Origin: Taxillus chinensis
Taxonomy: Eukaryota; Streptophyta; Magnoliopsida; Santalales; Loranthaceae
Reading direction: 5' to 3'
Length of the DNA stretch: 64,000 nucleotides
Assembly: GCA_023512835.1 (NCBI GenBank)
Contig: CM042091.1
Coordinates: 48,501-112,500, forward strand
This document shows positions 47,084 to 59,507 of this stretch, piece after piece. The first letter of the stretch is position 1. Each line of letters starts with the position of its first letter. The position numbers were made by a program, and so were the translations under genes. The notes under the pieces were generated by a model, which made no database searches, was not told where the DNA came from, and saw only the letters and a list, made by a program, of their open reading frames with translations.

Positions 47084-49191
47084 GGGCGACCGTCCAAACT
47101 ACCAAATAAAGAAGGGGAAACAAATGAGATCTCTTTCGAGTGTGCTTTCGAAGGGACGGAGTAGTCATCCTTATAGGGTGTTTTGGTTTCGTTGAGGCAG
47201 AGTACTCCTTTGGATCCTTTTCAGTAGAGGAGAGTTTCTAGGAGGGAGCAAGAGCGGGGGGCACCTCGACCCCCTGTTAAGCGACTAGGTGCAGACTCTC
47301 CAACTATAGAAGCACGAAACGGAAGAGCTTTCTACTTCGTATCGAAAAGGATAAAGTGGAGTATCTATCTTTACGATATCCGAAAAGAGAGGAGTACGGG
47401 CAACCTTGCATGGTACTTCGACCGTGTCTCCGAGGTAAAGTTGAACGAGCTTGAATGCGTAAGGGTTGGACGAGCCCATAACTCGAGCGTTCGGTCTGTT
47501 TTTATCGAAGAAATAGAAAGCCGCGTGCCCTTTACCATGAGACGGACTAAAAGTGATTATGGAAGCACCACCCATAGGAGATTCGATAACAAAAGAGTGG
47601 AAACCAGCAGCACGACCGAGGTATTCGAAAAACAGAGAATAACAAAAGAGTAACGTAAGCGATAGACTTTTTGGTAGTACCGGTGAACCAGATGGCCGCG
47701 GCGATGGAATGGATTCTGGGGCGGATGACTCGTAGTATATCTATCTAAAAGCGAAAAGCACTGAGTGTACGGTTCTTAAAATGGGCTTTCAGCGGAGAGA
47801 TTGAAACGAGATTGGGCCGCGACTCTCTATTGGACGGAAACTCTCTTAGGGTGTCTCAAAAGTCTCCGAATTACTCTCTGTCTCTTGAGTATCTCTGTCT
47901 GTCTCTCGAGTCTCATTGAGAGTTGAAAGTGAATCGTTCGGGTGGGCCGAGCTCTTTGTAACTCTAGTAACAGTGGATGAAGGAGTCTACAACATGGAAT
48001 TGTGTAACAACCCTAATGGACGTTGCACAGCACCCGAGCTACGGTCCGGCAGCAATAGCGCTTTCGCTAGGTTGTTCAGACTCTCACATAGGAGAACGGG
48101 ACAAGACTGAATGGCAGCGTACTTGACATACTTAAAGAAAGATTGGCAGCCGCTAGCAGACAGACTGAAAGCGTACGGGATGCTAGCATACTTGACTGAC
48201 AGACTGAAAGGCAGCTAGCAAGTGACAGAGTACGCCTCGCAATTCAAGTTGGAAATGGGTATGGTAGAATGCCGTCGGAATCCAACCATTCCAATCCAAT
48301 CTCTCTTCAAGTGTAAGAAAAGTCACTTTTGTGTCACCCGGGGGCACTCTGTCTTTCGAGTCCGGGTAATCGGTCCTAGGCTCTAGGCGTATATCCCCCC
48401 GAAAGTAAAAGCGTTACACAGGGACGACTGAAAGCACGAACCACCCAAAACGCACACGGTTCGGAGAGCTTTGACCATCCTCGGCTCTACAGTGTACGCG
48501 GCGGAGGTAAGCAACCGATAAGACTCTCTACTGTGTCTAAACTCTGAGTTTGGGGTTTTGGAAGAAGGTTCAGAAAGCCGAATTAGGCACCGCCGAACAG
48601 GACAGGTTTGGGGAGCCCAGAAGAAATCTGCTCTCTCTATTCTGGTTTCTGGATGCTATTGAAATGAAAGCACTTGTATTCAACTCTTAGTAACTAAAGT
48701 GTCTGTGTCTTGTCTCTTGATTTCGCATAGCTCTTTCTGTCCCGTTGCGTTTCCCCGGCGTGAACGGTACATCCCATCCGGTTGCTTTGCTTTTTCATCC
48801 AAGTCTTTACAAGAAAGTAAGAACAAGACCTTTCTCTACCCGACCCGAGACACTCTGCTATGATTGGAGTGTGCTGCACGCAAGACAGAAACGCTCTACT
48901 TGAGAAAATGCCGGGAATTAACAGACCCACGGGATACATTGTGCTCCGAAGAGAGTGTAGATCCGAAGGCTGGGTACTCTACTACAGCATCCATTGCCCG
49001 CCCACCCATATCTCGCGTATGTTGCTGGAAACACTCCTGTGAAATGTCTCTCTCCGGCCGGAAGAAGAAGAGAATCAAGTCTATTTGTTGGTGAGCCGTG
49101 TGATGGGAGACTGTCTTGCTGGGTTCGGAGAGCACTAAGCAGTGTGTATACTGGATGTCGGCCGGCCTACATGCGGAACTCTTGACCCTAC
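47084..49191 (+). other. nad4 intron 3 (arm B copy)
   Basis: This cis group II intron starts GGGCGACCG and ends in AC. Domain V is at 49093-49132. It contains the 93-bp repeat shared with nad2 intron 4 (48106-48198). A degenerate domain V-like 3' strand (CACACGGTTCGGAGAGC near 48456) is also present, possibly a relic of another intron. Confidence 0.9.
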
Positions 49192-49277
49192 TTGTTCGGA
49201 TGGGTGTTCACCCAAAAGTGTTCCCGGACTGCATGCATACATCCGTAAGTAACGTAGTGCAACATGGAAATTGGTAG
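49192..49277 (+). CDS. nad4: nad4 exon 4 (arm B copy)
   Basis: This exon encodes VRMGVHPKVFPDCMHTSVSN, then VVQHGNW and a TAG stop at 49275-49277. It is identical to the arm A copy. The border of the repeat lies only 263 bp downstream, so the two nad4 copies differ in their 3' flanks. Confidence 0.93.
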
Positions 49278-49540
49278 AGTTCTGAAAGCAAAGCAACCAG
49301 TTCTCTTCTATAGGTCTCGGACTTTCTTATTAGCGTTACGAGAGTGATATGTACGCGGAGCCGGGGGAGCTCTAAGCGGAGAGAATCCACCCAGCAGAGA
49401 GAAATGCTAGAAACTTTAGAGATGTGTAAGAGAAAAGCAGCATGTAGAACACCCGGTTTACGGAACACCCAGATCCAGATAACATCGTATATCCAACAAG
49501 TCTAAACTCTAAGAGAAACTTTCTTAAAGACTTTGAAGCA

Positions 49541-50311
49541 CGGGCGAGCACCACATGGGACTGGCTGCTGGGTACCCTAAAGAACCGACAGTGTTATTAC
49601 CCTCTTCCTTCGGGTCTGCCGACGTACTCTGTGAAATGCCTTGTTAGAGCGTTACGAAAGAGTGCCCTCGTTAGCTCCCCTCCGGACAGCTCCACTTTCG
49701 GATGCTCGTACCTCCACTCTGTTTATCGCCTCATTGATCTCCCCAACAACAGTGATAGACCCAGCAGTTACGGCCGCCCAACTAGGGTTCCAACTCCAAC
49801 GATACAGCATAGCAACCCGAATCTCTAATGCTTGAAAAGCAACTCTTTCAGTGGCATGTTTCCCATAGAAGAGCTCTACTTGTTCCAGAAGAGACAGACA
49901 TTACGAGAAGAGAGAACCACCCCCCGTAAGCGCACCCGTGTTCGGAGAAAAGAGCATGAGCTCCGTAGCCCAGTACACTCTACTCAGCGATTCTCCTTGA
50001 CTACCTCGTGAAGTATACCTACGGTCTTCTCACCCATTGGAAATCTATTATGTATATTGGAAACAGAGCTCGGCAGCCAACTCAATGTGCTATGTATTCT
50101 GTTAGACAAGAGAGTTGAGTGGTTCTCTTAAGAGATAGAAACTTCCGTGTAAGAACCCTAAGAGAGTTTCCCGCCCGCTAGGTTTTATTACAAATAATAG
50201 GGCGGCAATGCTTTCTTCTTCAAGAGAGTTTCCGAATTCAAAGAGAAAGTCTTTCTTCCAACTTCCAATGAAACCTTTTTGGCTCGACAAAAGCAGGGTC
50301 CTGAGCGACGG
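49541..50311. other. Spacer between inverted repeat and nad7
   Basis: No gene is recognised with confidence. At 49690-49850 the minus strand has a short open stretch (ALEIRVAMLYRWSWNPSWAA...) that I cannot assign. The word CTCCACTCTGTTTATCGCCT near 49715 is also part of the 62-bp repeat in nad7 introns. Confidence 0.5.
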
Positions 50312-50573
50312 TTATCTATCCACCTCTCCAGACACAATATCTTGAGTACCTATTAGGGTTACCACATCTGGCAGCATGTGATGTTTGGACATAGAATCGA
50401 GTCCTTGTAAATGGGCAGACCCAGGTGCTCTTATTTTACGACGGTAGGGACGATTGCTTCCATTACTGACAAGATAGACACCAAATTCTCCTTTAGGTGC
50501 TTCCACTGCGGTATAGGTAGAAGGAGCGGGTACGGAAAAACCTTCTGTATACGGTTCGAAATGGTGAATTGAG
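50312..50573 (-). CDS. nad7: nad7 exon 5 (C-terminus)
   Basis: Nad7 is the 49-kDa (NuoD-type) core subunit of complex I that helps form the quinone pocket. This 262-nt exon encodes [20 protein letters not shown], then [40 protein letters not shown] and [12 protein letters not shown] with stop at 50312-50314. It begins with C completing a Ser codon after an intron ending AC. Pro and Ser at ELYTEGF, PGFAHL, IVFGEVDR positions indicate editing. Exon length equals the known 262 nt. Confidence 0.96.
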
Positions 50574-52010
50574 GTAGAGTAGATCCATTCGTTAGGCCGG
50601 CGGCTACTATAGAAGTGTTGCATCTGCTCCCATCTCTAATTCTATACTACTAGAATCACAGGTCCCCTCTCCAGACCACACGTGATAGTTTCCCATCATA
50701 GGGCTTTCTATCTCTAGATTCGATAGCAATTACAAAACCGCATTCCAGTGAGTGTGAAGTTCTCTCTTTTCGGAATTGAGAGGGTATAGCTCTTGGAAAA
50801 TGGCTGCTCGGCTGGCTTGCTAAGTGATACACCAATTTCCGTTCGGCGTGTCAGTGGTGATGTTGGTTTGCTTGTTGTTTCCGCCAGATTAATTAATTAA
50901 AGGAGCGTATATGATGTTGGTAGTTCGACATCGAGTCTAATAGCTCTCTTTGGAATACCGGACGGCACTGAAAGCTGCAATGGAAGCACAACTCTTTTTG
51001 GGGCTCGGGGCACTGTGTACTCTACAATAGCACTTTCGGACCGTGGGCGCACTTGAAGAATCCAGCAATTTCCCGTAACGCTAGCAGCTAGAAATAGGGA
51101 CGTTAGGAATAGGGCTTCCGCAGGCGATAAACAGAGTGGAGGGACGACAACAACACAAGAATAGGCTTTTTTAGGGTGCTTCGCTCTTTCCGATAAGAGG
51201 TGGGAGCTATGAGACACTTGTGGCCCGCCGCTCGATACAGTGCCGTGTTACTGGTTGTGCTTGTTGTTACAATGCTTCTGCCATTTCCATAAGGTAATCG
51301 CGAAGCGTTCTATCCATCGCTGTCTTTAAAGACTACCCTCTCTTGGCAGGTTGGTCCAGCAGCCTAACGAGGATCCCGAAACCAGCAACCCAACCTCACT
51401 AACAGAAAGTCCGGTTTCCAAAGAGAGCTATTAGACTCGATCGACATTCTATGCACAGGTCAGGTGCGCTCGCACGATTCCATGTTACACGTAAACGGTG
51501 TGTTGGGGGGTCCCGAGTTTCCTATGCCGCCGTTTCCCTTACAGGTGCTATTAGTGCTTCGACCCGAAGCGATCGCTCTTCAATTGGAAAAGATGACTGC
51601 GAGCTCACAAACAGAATGGGACGGAAGTGGTCCGCCGGAATGCTCGTTCTGATCTTGGACGCAGTACATTGGAATCCAGAAGCACCACCACGAACGCTAC
51701 CGCAACCCTTTTGTGCCAGCAGCCAACTCCGGCGTGTCAGCTTTGTTATCCTCATCAAGCCACTGTATAGCTTCCCCATTCTGTTTCCGGTTGCTCTCTT
51801 CTGTGATATAGATAGTGTTGTCAGACACCGGAAGCGAAGCGTTCTATCCAGGTACTCAAAGAAACGGAAGAGATTGGGGTTCTCGATGCTTCTCAACGCC
51901 CAAAGAGATACGCAACTCGGGATGCTTACTCCAACACAAAAGGTTCCGAGACGGAGCTTCACCAGAGTCTCGGTTAAGAACGGCTTTGCTACACGTTTCA
52001 AACGGCGCAC
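50574..52010 (-). other. nad7 intron 4 (cis group II intron)
   Basis: This intron starts GTGCGCCG, is about 1.44 kb long and ends in AC. Domain V is at 50666-50706 on the minus strand (AAGCCCTATGATGGGAAACT). It contains one half of a 62-bp inverted repeat (51116-51177) whose partner is in nad7 intron 1. The long plus-strand frame at 51451-52305 is antisense and looks like chance. Confidence 0.92.
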
Positions 52011-52254
52011 GATTCCATGGAGAGTTTCATTCCACATCGTGCTGGAGGAAATCGCTTACGATCAGAGGCTTGGATCATTCCAAGTGGCATTTGATTCGGA
52101 CATTGCACTAGGATCCGAACACTTTGTCGCATCTCTTCTATACGGATACAGTAACGATCATAGCGATCTCCTCTTGTACCTAAAGGTACGTCAGGATCCG
52201 ATTTGTCATGAACATCGTAAGGTGCTGCTCTTCGCAAATCCCAGCATACCCCTG
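52011..52254 (-). CDS. nad7: nad7 exon 4
   Basis: This 244-nt exon, the known length, encodes GVCWDLRRAAPYDVHDKSDP, then DVPLGTRGDRYDRYCIRIEE, MRQSVRILVQCPNQMPLGMI and KLSMES. It is flanked by a GTGCG 5' intron start downstream. The conserved YDVYD and QCLNQ positions are altered at editable codons. The frame continues directly into exon 5. Confidence 0.96.
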
Positions 52255-53166
52255 GATTGGATGGGCCGGCACGGATTGTTTTCACTTTGTACCGGGCCAA
52301 GTTAGTGGGTTTCCCTCTCTTTTGGCTCCCCCCCCAACAAACTGTACTTGATAGTTGCCCATCATACGGCTCCATTCTATTTCCCCTATTCCAACCGAGA
52401 GTTCTGTTCTGCCCATTTCAGTACCGGTTTACACGCACAACGAGCATTCCGGCGGACCACTTCCGTCCCATTCTGCCCCATACAGAAGATAAAAGTAGTA
52501 CACTTTACCTGAATCCGGGTTTGAGGCTTCCATTGAGTCGTATTCCGGGCGTTCGTGCCTCCACCGAATCCGCTATCGTTCTGGGGCCCGCTCCTAAATC
52601 GATTCTATTACGGGACAGAGGGGCAGCTCTCAAAGGGTATTTCTGTACTATAGGTAGTGTAGGTTTCACTTTCACTTTCAAGAAGGCGAGCTGAAAGAGC
52701 GGATTCCAAAACCCCATTCCGCCCCCACCTCGTTTCCGGTTACCTGGGTTTCTGAGGCTTCCTCTACCCGAATCTCTGTTCCCGCCGCTGAACTGCTCTT
52801 AGAGATAGGCTTACCATGTTCCATCAATCGCACCTCCTATGCCGATTTAGGCGGACCGTGCTCCACCCCGGTGATCACTCTATCGGTTCCGACGTGCCAA
52901 GAGGCCAGAGGCGAATCCGTTCACGGTCCTAGTAACACCCTGGATGGATCCTCTCTAGTACATGTTTGACTGGGCTTACACACATTCGCTTTCGTACGCT
53001 GTCCCCCCCTCCGCTCACCCGTTATGCGACTATCACGTAATCGCTCCAGGCTTCAAGCCAAGTCTCTTTGGACAGAATCTGCTAGATAAGTCGGGTCAGG
53101 CAGAACCGTTGTTGCCTGTAGGGCACTTCCCCCCAGAATGCTTTTATCTCTGTCTTCATGTCGCAC
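52255..53166 (-). other. nad7 intron 3 (cis group II intron)
   Basis: This intron starts GTGCGACATG at 53166 and is about 0.9 kb. Domain V is at 52334-52372 on the minus strand (GAGCCGTATGATGGGCAACT), but its 3' strand reads CAGTTTGTTGG instead of the usual CGGTTCGG, so the stem is weakened. The 3' end before exon 4 reads AATC or AAT. Confidence 0.9.
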
Positions 53167-53633
53167 GACCTCTTAACATGACACCACTGAATCCCCAATC
53201 CTTGGCTTTCAGTGCAGTGACAGTACCAATATCCACTAATCGTTGTTTCCAGATACGGTTGCCGGTTGACATCTCTTCTAATTCGTCGATACGAGACGCA
53301 AATTGTGTTGTAAAGGAATCAATATCTCGACATAAGCCAATAGGAAGATCTTGTGCCACTCCACCCGGTCGTATGAAACTGGCATGCATCCTGGCTCCCG
53401 ATACTCTTTCATAGAATTCCAACAATTTCTCCCGCTCCTCAAACGCCCAAAGGAACGGAGTTGATGCTCCCACATCCATTGCATGAGTTGTTAAAGAAAG
53501 TGAATGATTTGAAATTCTAGTAATTTCGCGGAATAACACTCGTATATATTGAGCTCGTAAGGGTACCTCGCAATTCAAGAGTATCTCTACGGCTGAAGAA
53601 TGAGCGTGTTCTTGGGCCATCGTAGAAACATAG
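53167..53633 (-). CDS. nad7: nad7 exon 3
   Basis: This 467-nt exon, exactly the known length, encodes [20 protein letters not shown], then [60 protein letters not shown] and [20 protein letters not shown]. The Thr in VSTMAQ is an ACG that editing would turn into the conserved Met. Splice sites are AT at the 3' end of the preceding intron and GTGCG at the start of the next. Confidence 0.97.
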
Positions 53634-55325
<1,692 letters not shown>

Positions 55326-55465
55326 TGGAGTGATCCAATATGTGGTTCCGCACGTTCCACCACTTCTCCTTGCATTTCCAATACTGAGCGTGACACACCA
55401 TGAGCAGCTGGATGTTGAGGTCCGGAATTCGAAGTTACATTATGCTGGATCCCGTTCCCAGTCAT
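55326..55465 (-). CDS. nad7: nad7 exon 1 (start)
   Basis: This is the first nad7 exon with an ATG at 55463-55465. It encodes [20 protein letters not shown], then [20 protein letters not shown] and PHIGSL. The first ten residues differ from the usual MTTRKRQIKN, but from [12 protein letters not shown] onward the match is strong. At 140 nt it fits the standard first-intron position. The five exons add up to 1,182 nt, one uninterrupted frame. Confidence 0.95.
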
Positions 55466-56484
55466 GGAAGCACATCCTTAAGAAAGAGATTACCCCCGAT
55501 AGCATGTTGTACAGTACCACCGGGCCAAGCATCTGTATTTCGCACCTTTCTCAGGTCATCTCTCCTCTCTGAGATGGGTGGGCAGCGAAGGCCTGTCCTT
55601 CATTCATTGCTGGGGCTATCGAAGAAGAGAGCTCTTTCCCCTATCTGGTTTCCCACGGGCAGCTCGCAACCCAATAAGAGTTACCTTCGAGTTTCTATTG
55701 AAGAGTTACCTTGCAGACTCCATTCAATCATTCATGCATTCGGCGGGGCGGTCTGAAAGCGTAATCGTACAGTACCTTCTCCGCGCATTCTCCATCGGCA
55801 GGCTTGTATCTTAACTTCCGGCCCATTCTGTGCTTCCATTTTCTGTTACCGGTGCTTTCCGCACTCAACGTAACCTAGCGGAATACGGCATTCTGCTTTT
55901 ATAGACACCTCTGGTCAGACCCATGACAGAATCTGTTGTGTACTCGCTTAGCGGAAGGTCCACCTCCAATAGCGTGCGTAGAACAGATAGATACGCCCAC
56001 GGGATATTCCGGGTGTTTTGTTGTCTCGCTTTCGAGTTGCCCATAGGCTGGTGATGTATCGTACTCTGTTCCGAGTCCCATCTCCGTTGTCTGTTGAAGA
56101 ACAGATCCCTTCCCCCTTGCAAGAATGCGGCACTCTCCCGTCCCGCTTAAGGTACTATGGACCCTCTGACTCCAAAGCCTTCCAAGCCCGGTCTCGCCGG
56201 TGTTGCCTGTATCGTGCTGTGCCTCGAGATGGCCTGTCTCTGTCCTCTAGGCACCAGAAGCAGAGTGCGTGTTACGCTTTCGTAGCGACGTTGGGGGGAG
56301 GTGGACACACCATCCAGTATTGCCTTGCTTCGCCCAAAGGCCTCATCTCTAAGAAAAGCCCGGAAGGCGTCCCTCTCCACTCTGTTCCGTTCCGTTCCCT
56401 CGGTGACATGCTATGTTTCCCTAAGACAACCGGGTGAGTCCCATGCGTTGGAGGTCAATCCCTACAGGTTACCTGAGGCCGCCC
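55466..56484 (-). other. nad7 upstream region and 5' half of nad5 intron 3
   Basis: Directly after nad5 exon 3 on the minus strand the sequence starts GGGCGGCCTCAGG, an intron 5' end of the type seen at several other introns here. It continues for an unknown distance without a domain V, as expected for a trans-spliced half-intron. Closer to nad7 I see no gene. nad5 exon 3 and nad7 are on the same strand about 1 kb apart and may be transcribed together. Confidence 0.65.
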
Positions 56485-56506
56485 TACCTAAACCAATCAG
56501 CATATC
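56485..56506 (-). CDS. nad5: nad5 exon 3 (22-nt micro-exon)
   Basis: This 22-nt exon encodes DMLIGLG plus the first base of the next codon, matching DMMIGLG-T of plant ND5. It follows AK at the end of exon 2 in frame. Three signs support it: the length equals the known 22-nt exon; a domain V lies 36 nt upstream (56542-56578); and a GGGCG intron start follows directly. Both flanking introns are split, so it must be trans-spliced to exon 2 (13.8 kb) on one side and to exon 4, not in the window, on the other. Confidence 0.85.
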
Positions 56507-56889
56507 GGTCCCTAAGCCTTGCTTTACAACAGGCTCGGCTGCAAAACCGTACTTGGAGCTTCCGCCTCATACGGCTCCTCTAGGGATTTGTTAAGGTTGT
56601 AGTACACAGTGTCCTGTTTCGCTTCCCGGATTGGAATGGTTTGGGCGCGTAGACACTCCCCTAAACACCCATCACGAGAGAGACATACCTCTGTGAGCAT
56701 CCACGATGCCAATGGATGGACCTTTCCCTCTCTGGATCCGCGGAGCCTCTTAAGAAGAGCATTCCAATCTCTGCCGTGGGACTCTCCGGTTGCTATGCTG
56801 TCATTGCGGCTAGACCCGATCGGCGAGTTATGGGTTCTCCGGCCGTACAATCATACGCGATACGGCAACGGCATCAGTCTCTGCGCATC
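56507..56889 (-). other. 3' half of nad5 intron 2 with domain V
   Basis: Domain V is at 56542-56578 on the minus strand (GAGCCGTATGAGGCGGAAGC with TACGGTTTTG). The upstream limit is unknown, but the stretch is bounded by the 1.5-kb inverted repeat from 56890. The partner half starts at 13756. Confidence 0.75.
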
Positions 56890-58389
56890 CAAAACACGTA
56901 AGTGGAAATACAGAGCTCTTGTTTCCGCTTCCGCTTCCGGTTACTCATAGGGAGAGTCTACACGTTTGGGTTTCGGGGCAGCGAATAGAGTGCACTTCCA
57001 CCCATATCTCGCGTCACGTACTAGGGTGGTGCTACCTACTCTGTCTTCCAGGCAATAAGAGTGGGGTGGTATACGCGCAAGCACACACACACACACCCGT
57101 TCACCCACTCCGAATACAAGACTCGTAGGGTAGGGTAGACCATCCACTCCGGAGATTTCACTTCGTAATCCCTTGTCAATTCTTTTTTGAGTCAATACAC
57201 ACATACAGGTGTTGGGTCCTATTCAGTCCGGATCGAATCGCCTAGCCTTCGCTCTATACTTCTCTCTTCGATCTCAATGAAAGACAGCATTGTTACCTAC
57301 CTGACTAAAGCCAGTGTTCCGTAATCCCAAGCTCCGGACATCTAGCTCCATACACCGAATTGTGTGTGCCCGATGGGTCTATACTTCTGTATTTTCTCTA
57401 ATGAAAGACAGCATTGTTTTGTAGCTCTACGTACCCCGCGAGCGTCCAACACTGCTTTCGGCGGAATTGCTAAGAGAATCTCCAGTGGTTTGCTGTGCTG
57501 TGCTCTCAAAATGTGCCTTGGAGATCCGCTCTATTATGATTTTCCGGGTGGGACTGTCATGGCTTGAAGAGTAACTGCATTGGACCGACCATATCTGAAA
57601 GTCTGTCTCGGTATCGCCCGGTACAACTCTTGAACTGCGGAGGTTGCAAGCACAGCGGCAACACAACAAGAGCTAGATGCCGGAACCTCTAGTACTAGTG
57701 CTTTCTCTTCTAGAAAAACAAGAGACTGACTATAGGTAGCAGTCATACGCCGGTGCTCAAGAGCTACTCTTTCGATCTCGTTGAAATCCATATGCTTTTT
57801 CTTTCTGACTCCCGATTCCATTTCATAGGCTCCGCTGTCAGAAGAGTCTCCGCTGCATAGTCTCGTACGTTCACCCACTCCGGATACAAGTACCGTCCAT
57901 TCCCATACGGTTTCCCCCAGCCGTATCACCCGAAGCCTTCCCCAAAGCTCCGGTAGTACACCTGTCATGCTGTTACACCGTATTCCGGGCACACTCAACA
58001 ATGTGAAAGAACACGCTAATTACACATGAAATGGTAACTGAAAGCTACTTGACACATTACATGGTAACAGAAAGCTCAGTAATGACACATGACATGGTAA
58101 CTGAAGAGCCCGGAGCGTAACCCGGAGAAATCGCTACCCTGTTTCCATTCCTTTCCAGTATGCTACTGTCCTGTCCTTTCCATTCCTTTCCAGTATGCTA
58201 CTGTCCAGTCCAGATACCGAGCCTTTCTCTCGTTAAGTGCTTTCAGTCTTGTTACGGCCGGCAATGCTTTCAGAGCTCTTGTGTCTGTACTCTTTTCATT
58301 TCACGAAAGGGTAGGACATCCAACAACCATACCGGACCAATGGCTCGACCCAATCCCATTGTTGGGCAGCACTAGCACACTCAACAACA
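56890..58389 (-). repeat. 1.5-kb inverted repeat, arm 2
   Basis: This is the reverse complement of 20636-22136 with small clustered differences. No gene is recognised inside. With the other arm it could invert the roughly 34.8 kb between them, which holds nad4L, ccmB, the 5-kb inverted repeat and nad7. Confidence 0.93.
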
Positions 58390-58669
58390 GTTGTACACAT
58401 TCCAAGAGAATACGGATCCGCTAGCTCTATAGGCTCGGGCTGGATGGCGCTTCCGCTCTTGCTTCTGTATTGTCTGTCGACTCCGTCCAAACTCTACTGA
58501 AAGAGCTCTTCGGAAAAGCCTTTTCCACACCGTCTACGTTATAAAGTGTGTGGTGCCCGGCAGTGCATCCCGCCTGGGGCCGTGTACTTTCGGGCGGGGT
58601 TTCGGATGGGTAGTCTTTCTGCAGAGTATAGACAACAGTGCTCCTTAGATACTCTGGAAAAGCCCACTC

Positions 58670-59224
58670 ATGTTTCCACTCCATTTTCCTTAAGCAGATG
58701 TCTCGCGTCAGGATCCTTGGCTCAAACCGAATAACAACGTTATGGAAGTCCCTGGATCGTCTGCTGAAATACGAGTCGTACCCAAGATGCTAGTCGAGGA
58801 GCGAAATGGCACATTGGCTATGGAGATTCCGCGCGCCAATTCATACATTTCGGGGGTTCGAAAGGAAAGTGCTTTCTCTAACTCTCTATAACTCTAATGA
58901 AGTCAGAGAAGACGGATATGTAAGTAACACACGAAACAACTCTCCGTCCGAGGGCATGGAATGTATCATGTTTCGGTAAGAATCTCGAAAGTAATGTATC
59001 TGTTAGATGCGGAAATCCGGGAGCACTCTCTACTCTGCTCTTGGGACACGGAGTTTTGCCCCGAACTGGAAGAGCATTTCGAGCTATTCGAACAGATGAT
59101 AGGGTTCCATGTTACTATTGTATCTTCGGCCAACACACAACCACAATATGAGACTTTACCACCGTGGAGCGGCTTGCAAAAAGAGGCATCGGGAACAAGA
59201 GCTCATGTCGGAGCGACGAAATAG
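58670..59224 (+). pseudogene. rpl5: Ribosomal protein L5, degenerate
   Basis: The start MFPLHFP is followed at once by TAA (58691-58693). The same frame then continues ADVSRQDPWLKPN, VMEVPGSSAEIRVVP and GTLAMEIP as in plant rpl5. Next comes a stretch (about 58835-58945) with several stops and shifted similarity. After it the C-terminal third is readable: [57 protein letters not shown]. The end overlaps the rps14 start by 20 nt. The rpl5-rps14 order is ancestral in plants. This copy cannot give a full protein and rpl5 function has probably moved to the nucleus, which I infer. Confidence 0.9.
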
Positions 59225-59507
59225 ACGAGATCAAACACGTAGATTGCTCGCGGCAAAATATGAATTGAGACGAAAGCTGTGTAAAGCCGTATGTACAGAA
59301 TACAGAGTCCTCCCTGAGATGCGGGACAAACATCGTATTACGTTGTCCCAGTTGCCCAGACAGAGTGCCTGTGTTAGAGTCAGAAACCGATGTATTTCCA
59401 CGGGTCGCCCTCGTGCCGTATATGAGTGCTTTCGAATGTCTCGTATCGTATTTCGTGTCTTAGCATCTCGAGGTCCTTTGATGGGCATCAAGAAATCCTC
59501 TTGGTAA
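59205..59507 (+). CDS. rps14: Ribosomal protein S14 (complete)
   Basis: S14 is a small-subunit mitoribosomal protein of the 30S head. The ATG at 59205 opens [20 protein letters not shown], followed by [10 protein letters not shown], then [20 protein letters not shown] and the C-terminus [16 protein letters not shown]. The length is 100 residues, as usual for plants, and no defect is seen. An earlier in-frame start at 59109 adds unrelated residues and is less likely. It lies directly after degenerate rpl5. Confidence 0.95.
   Translation: MSERRNRRDQTRRLLAAKYELRRKLCKAVCTEYRVLPEMRDKHRITLSQLPRQSACVRVRNRCISTGRPRAVYECFRMSRIVFRVLASRGPLMGIKKSSW

Larger units (their letters stand above)
44569..49540 (-). 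repeat. 4,972-bp inverted repeat, arm B
   Basis: This is the reverse complement of 32941-37912. It carries nad4 exons 3 and 4 on the plus strand. Borders are sharp: left of 44569 and right of 49540 the match ends immediately. The 5' side of nad4 faces the spacer in both arms. Confidence 0.97.

Noticed and set aside
49690..49850. Minus-strand open stretch reading ALEIRVAMLYRWSWNPSW
   Set aside because: Short, no start codon, no recognised family; part of it is repeat sequence found in nad7 introns.
51451..52305. 284-codon plus-strand frame, the longest unassigned one
   Set aside because: It is antisense to nad7 intron 4 and exon 4, and its sequence mirrors nad7 on the other strand.
59109..59204. 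Upstream start for rps14
   Set aside because: The 32 extra residues are rpl5 sequence read in another frame; MSE-RN at 59205 is the family start.
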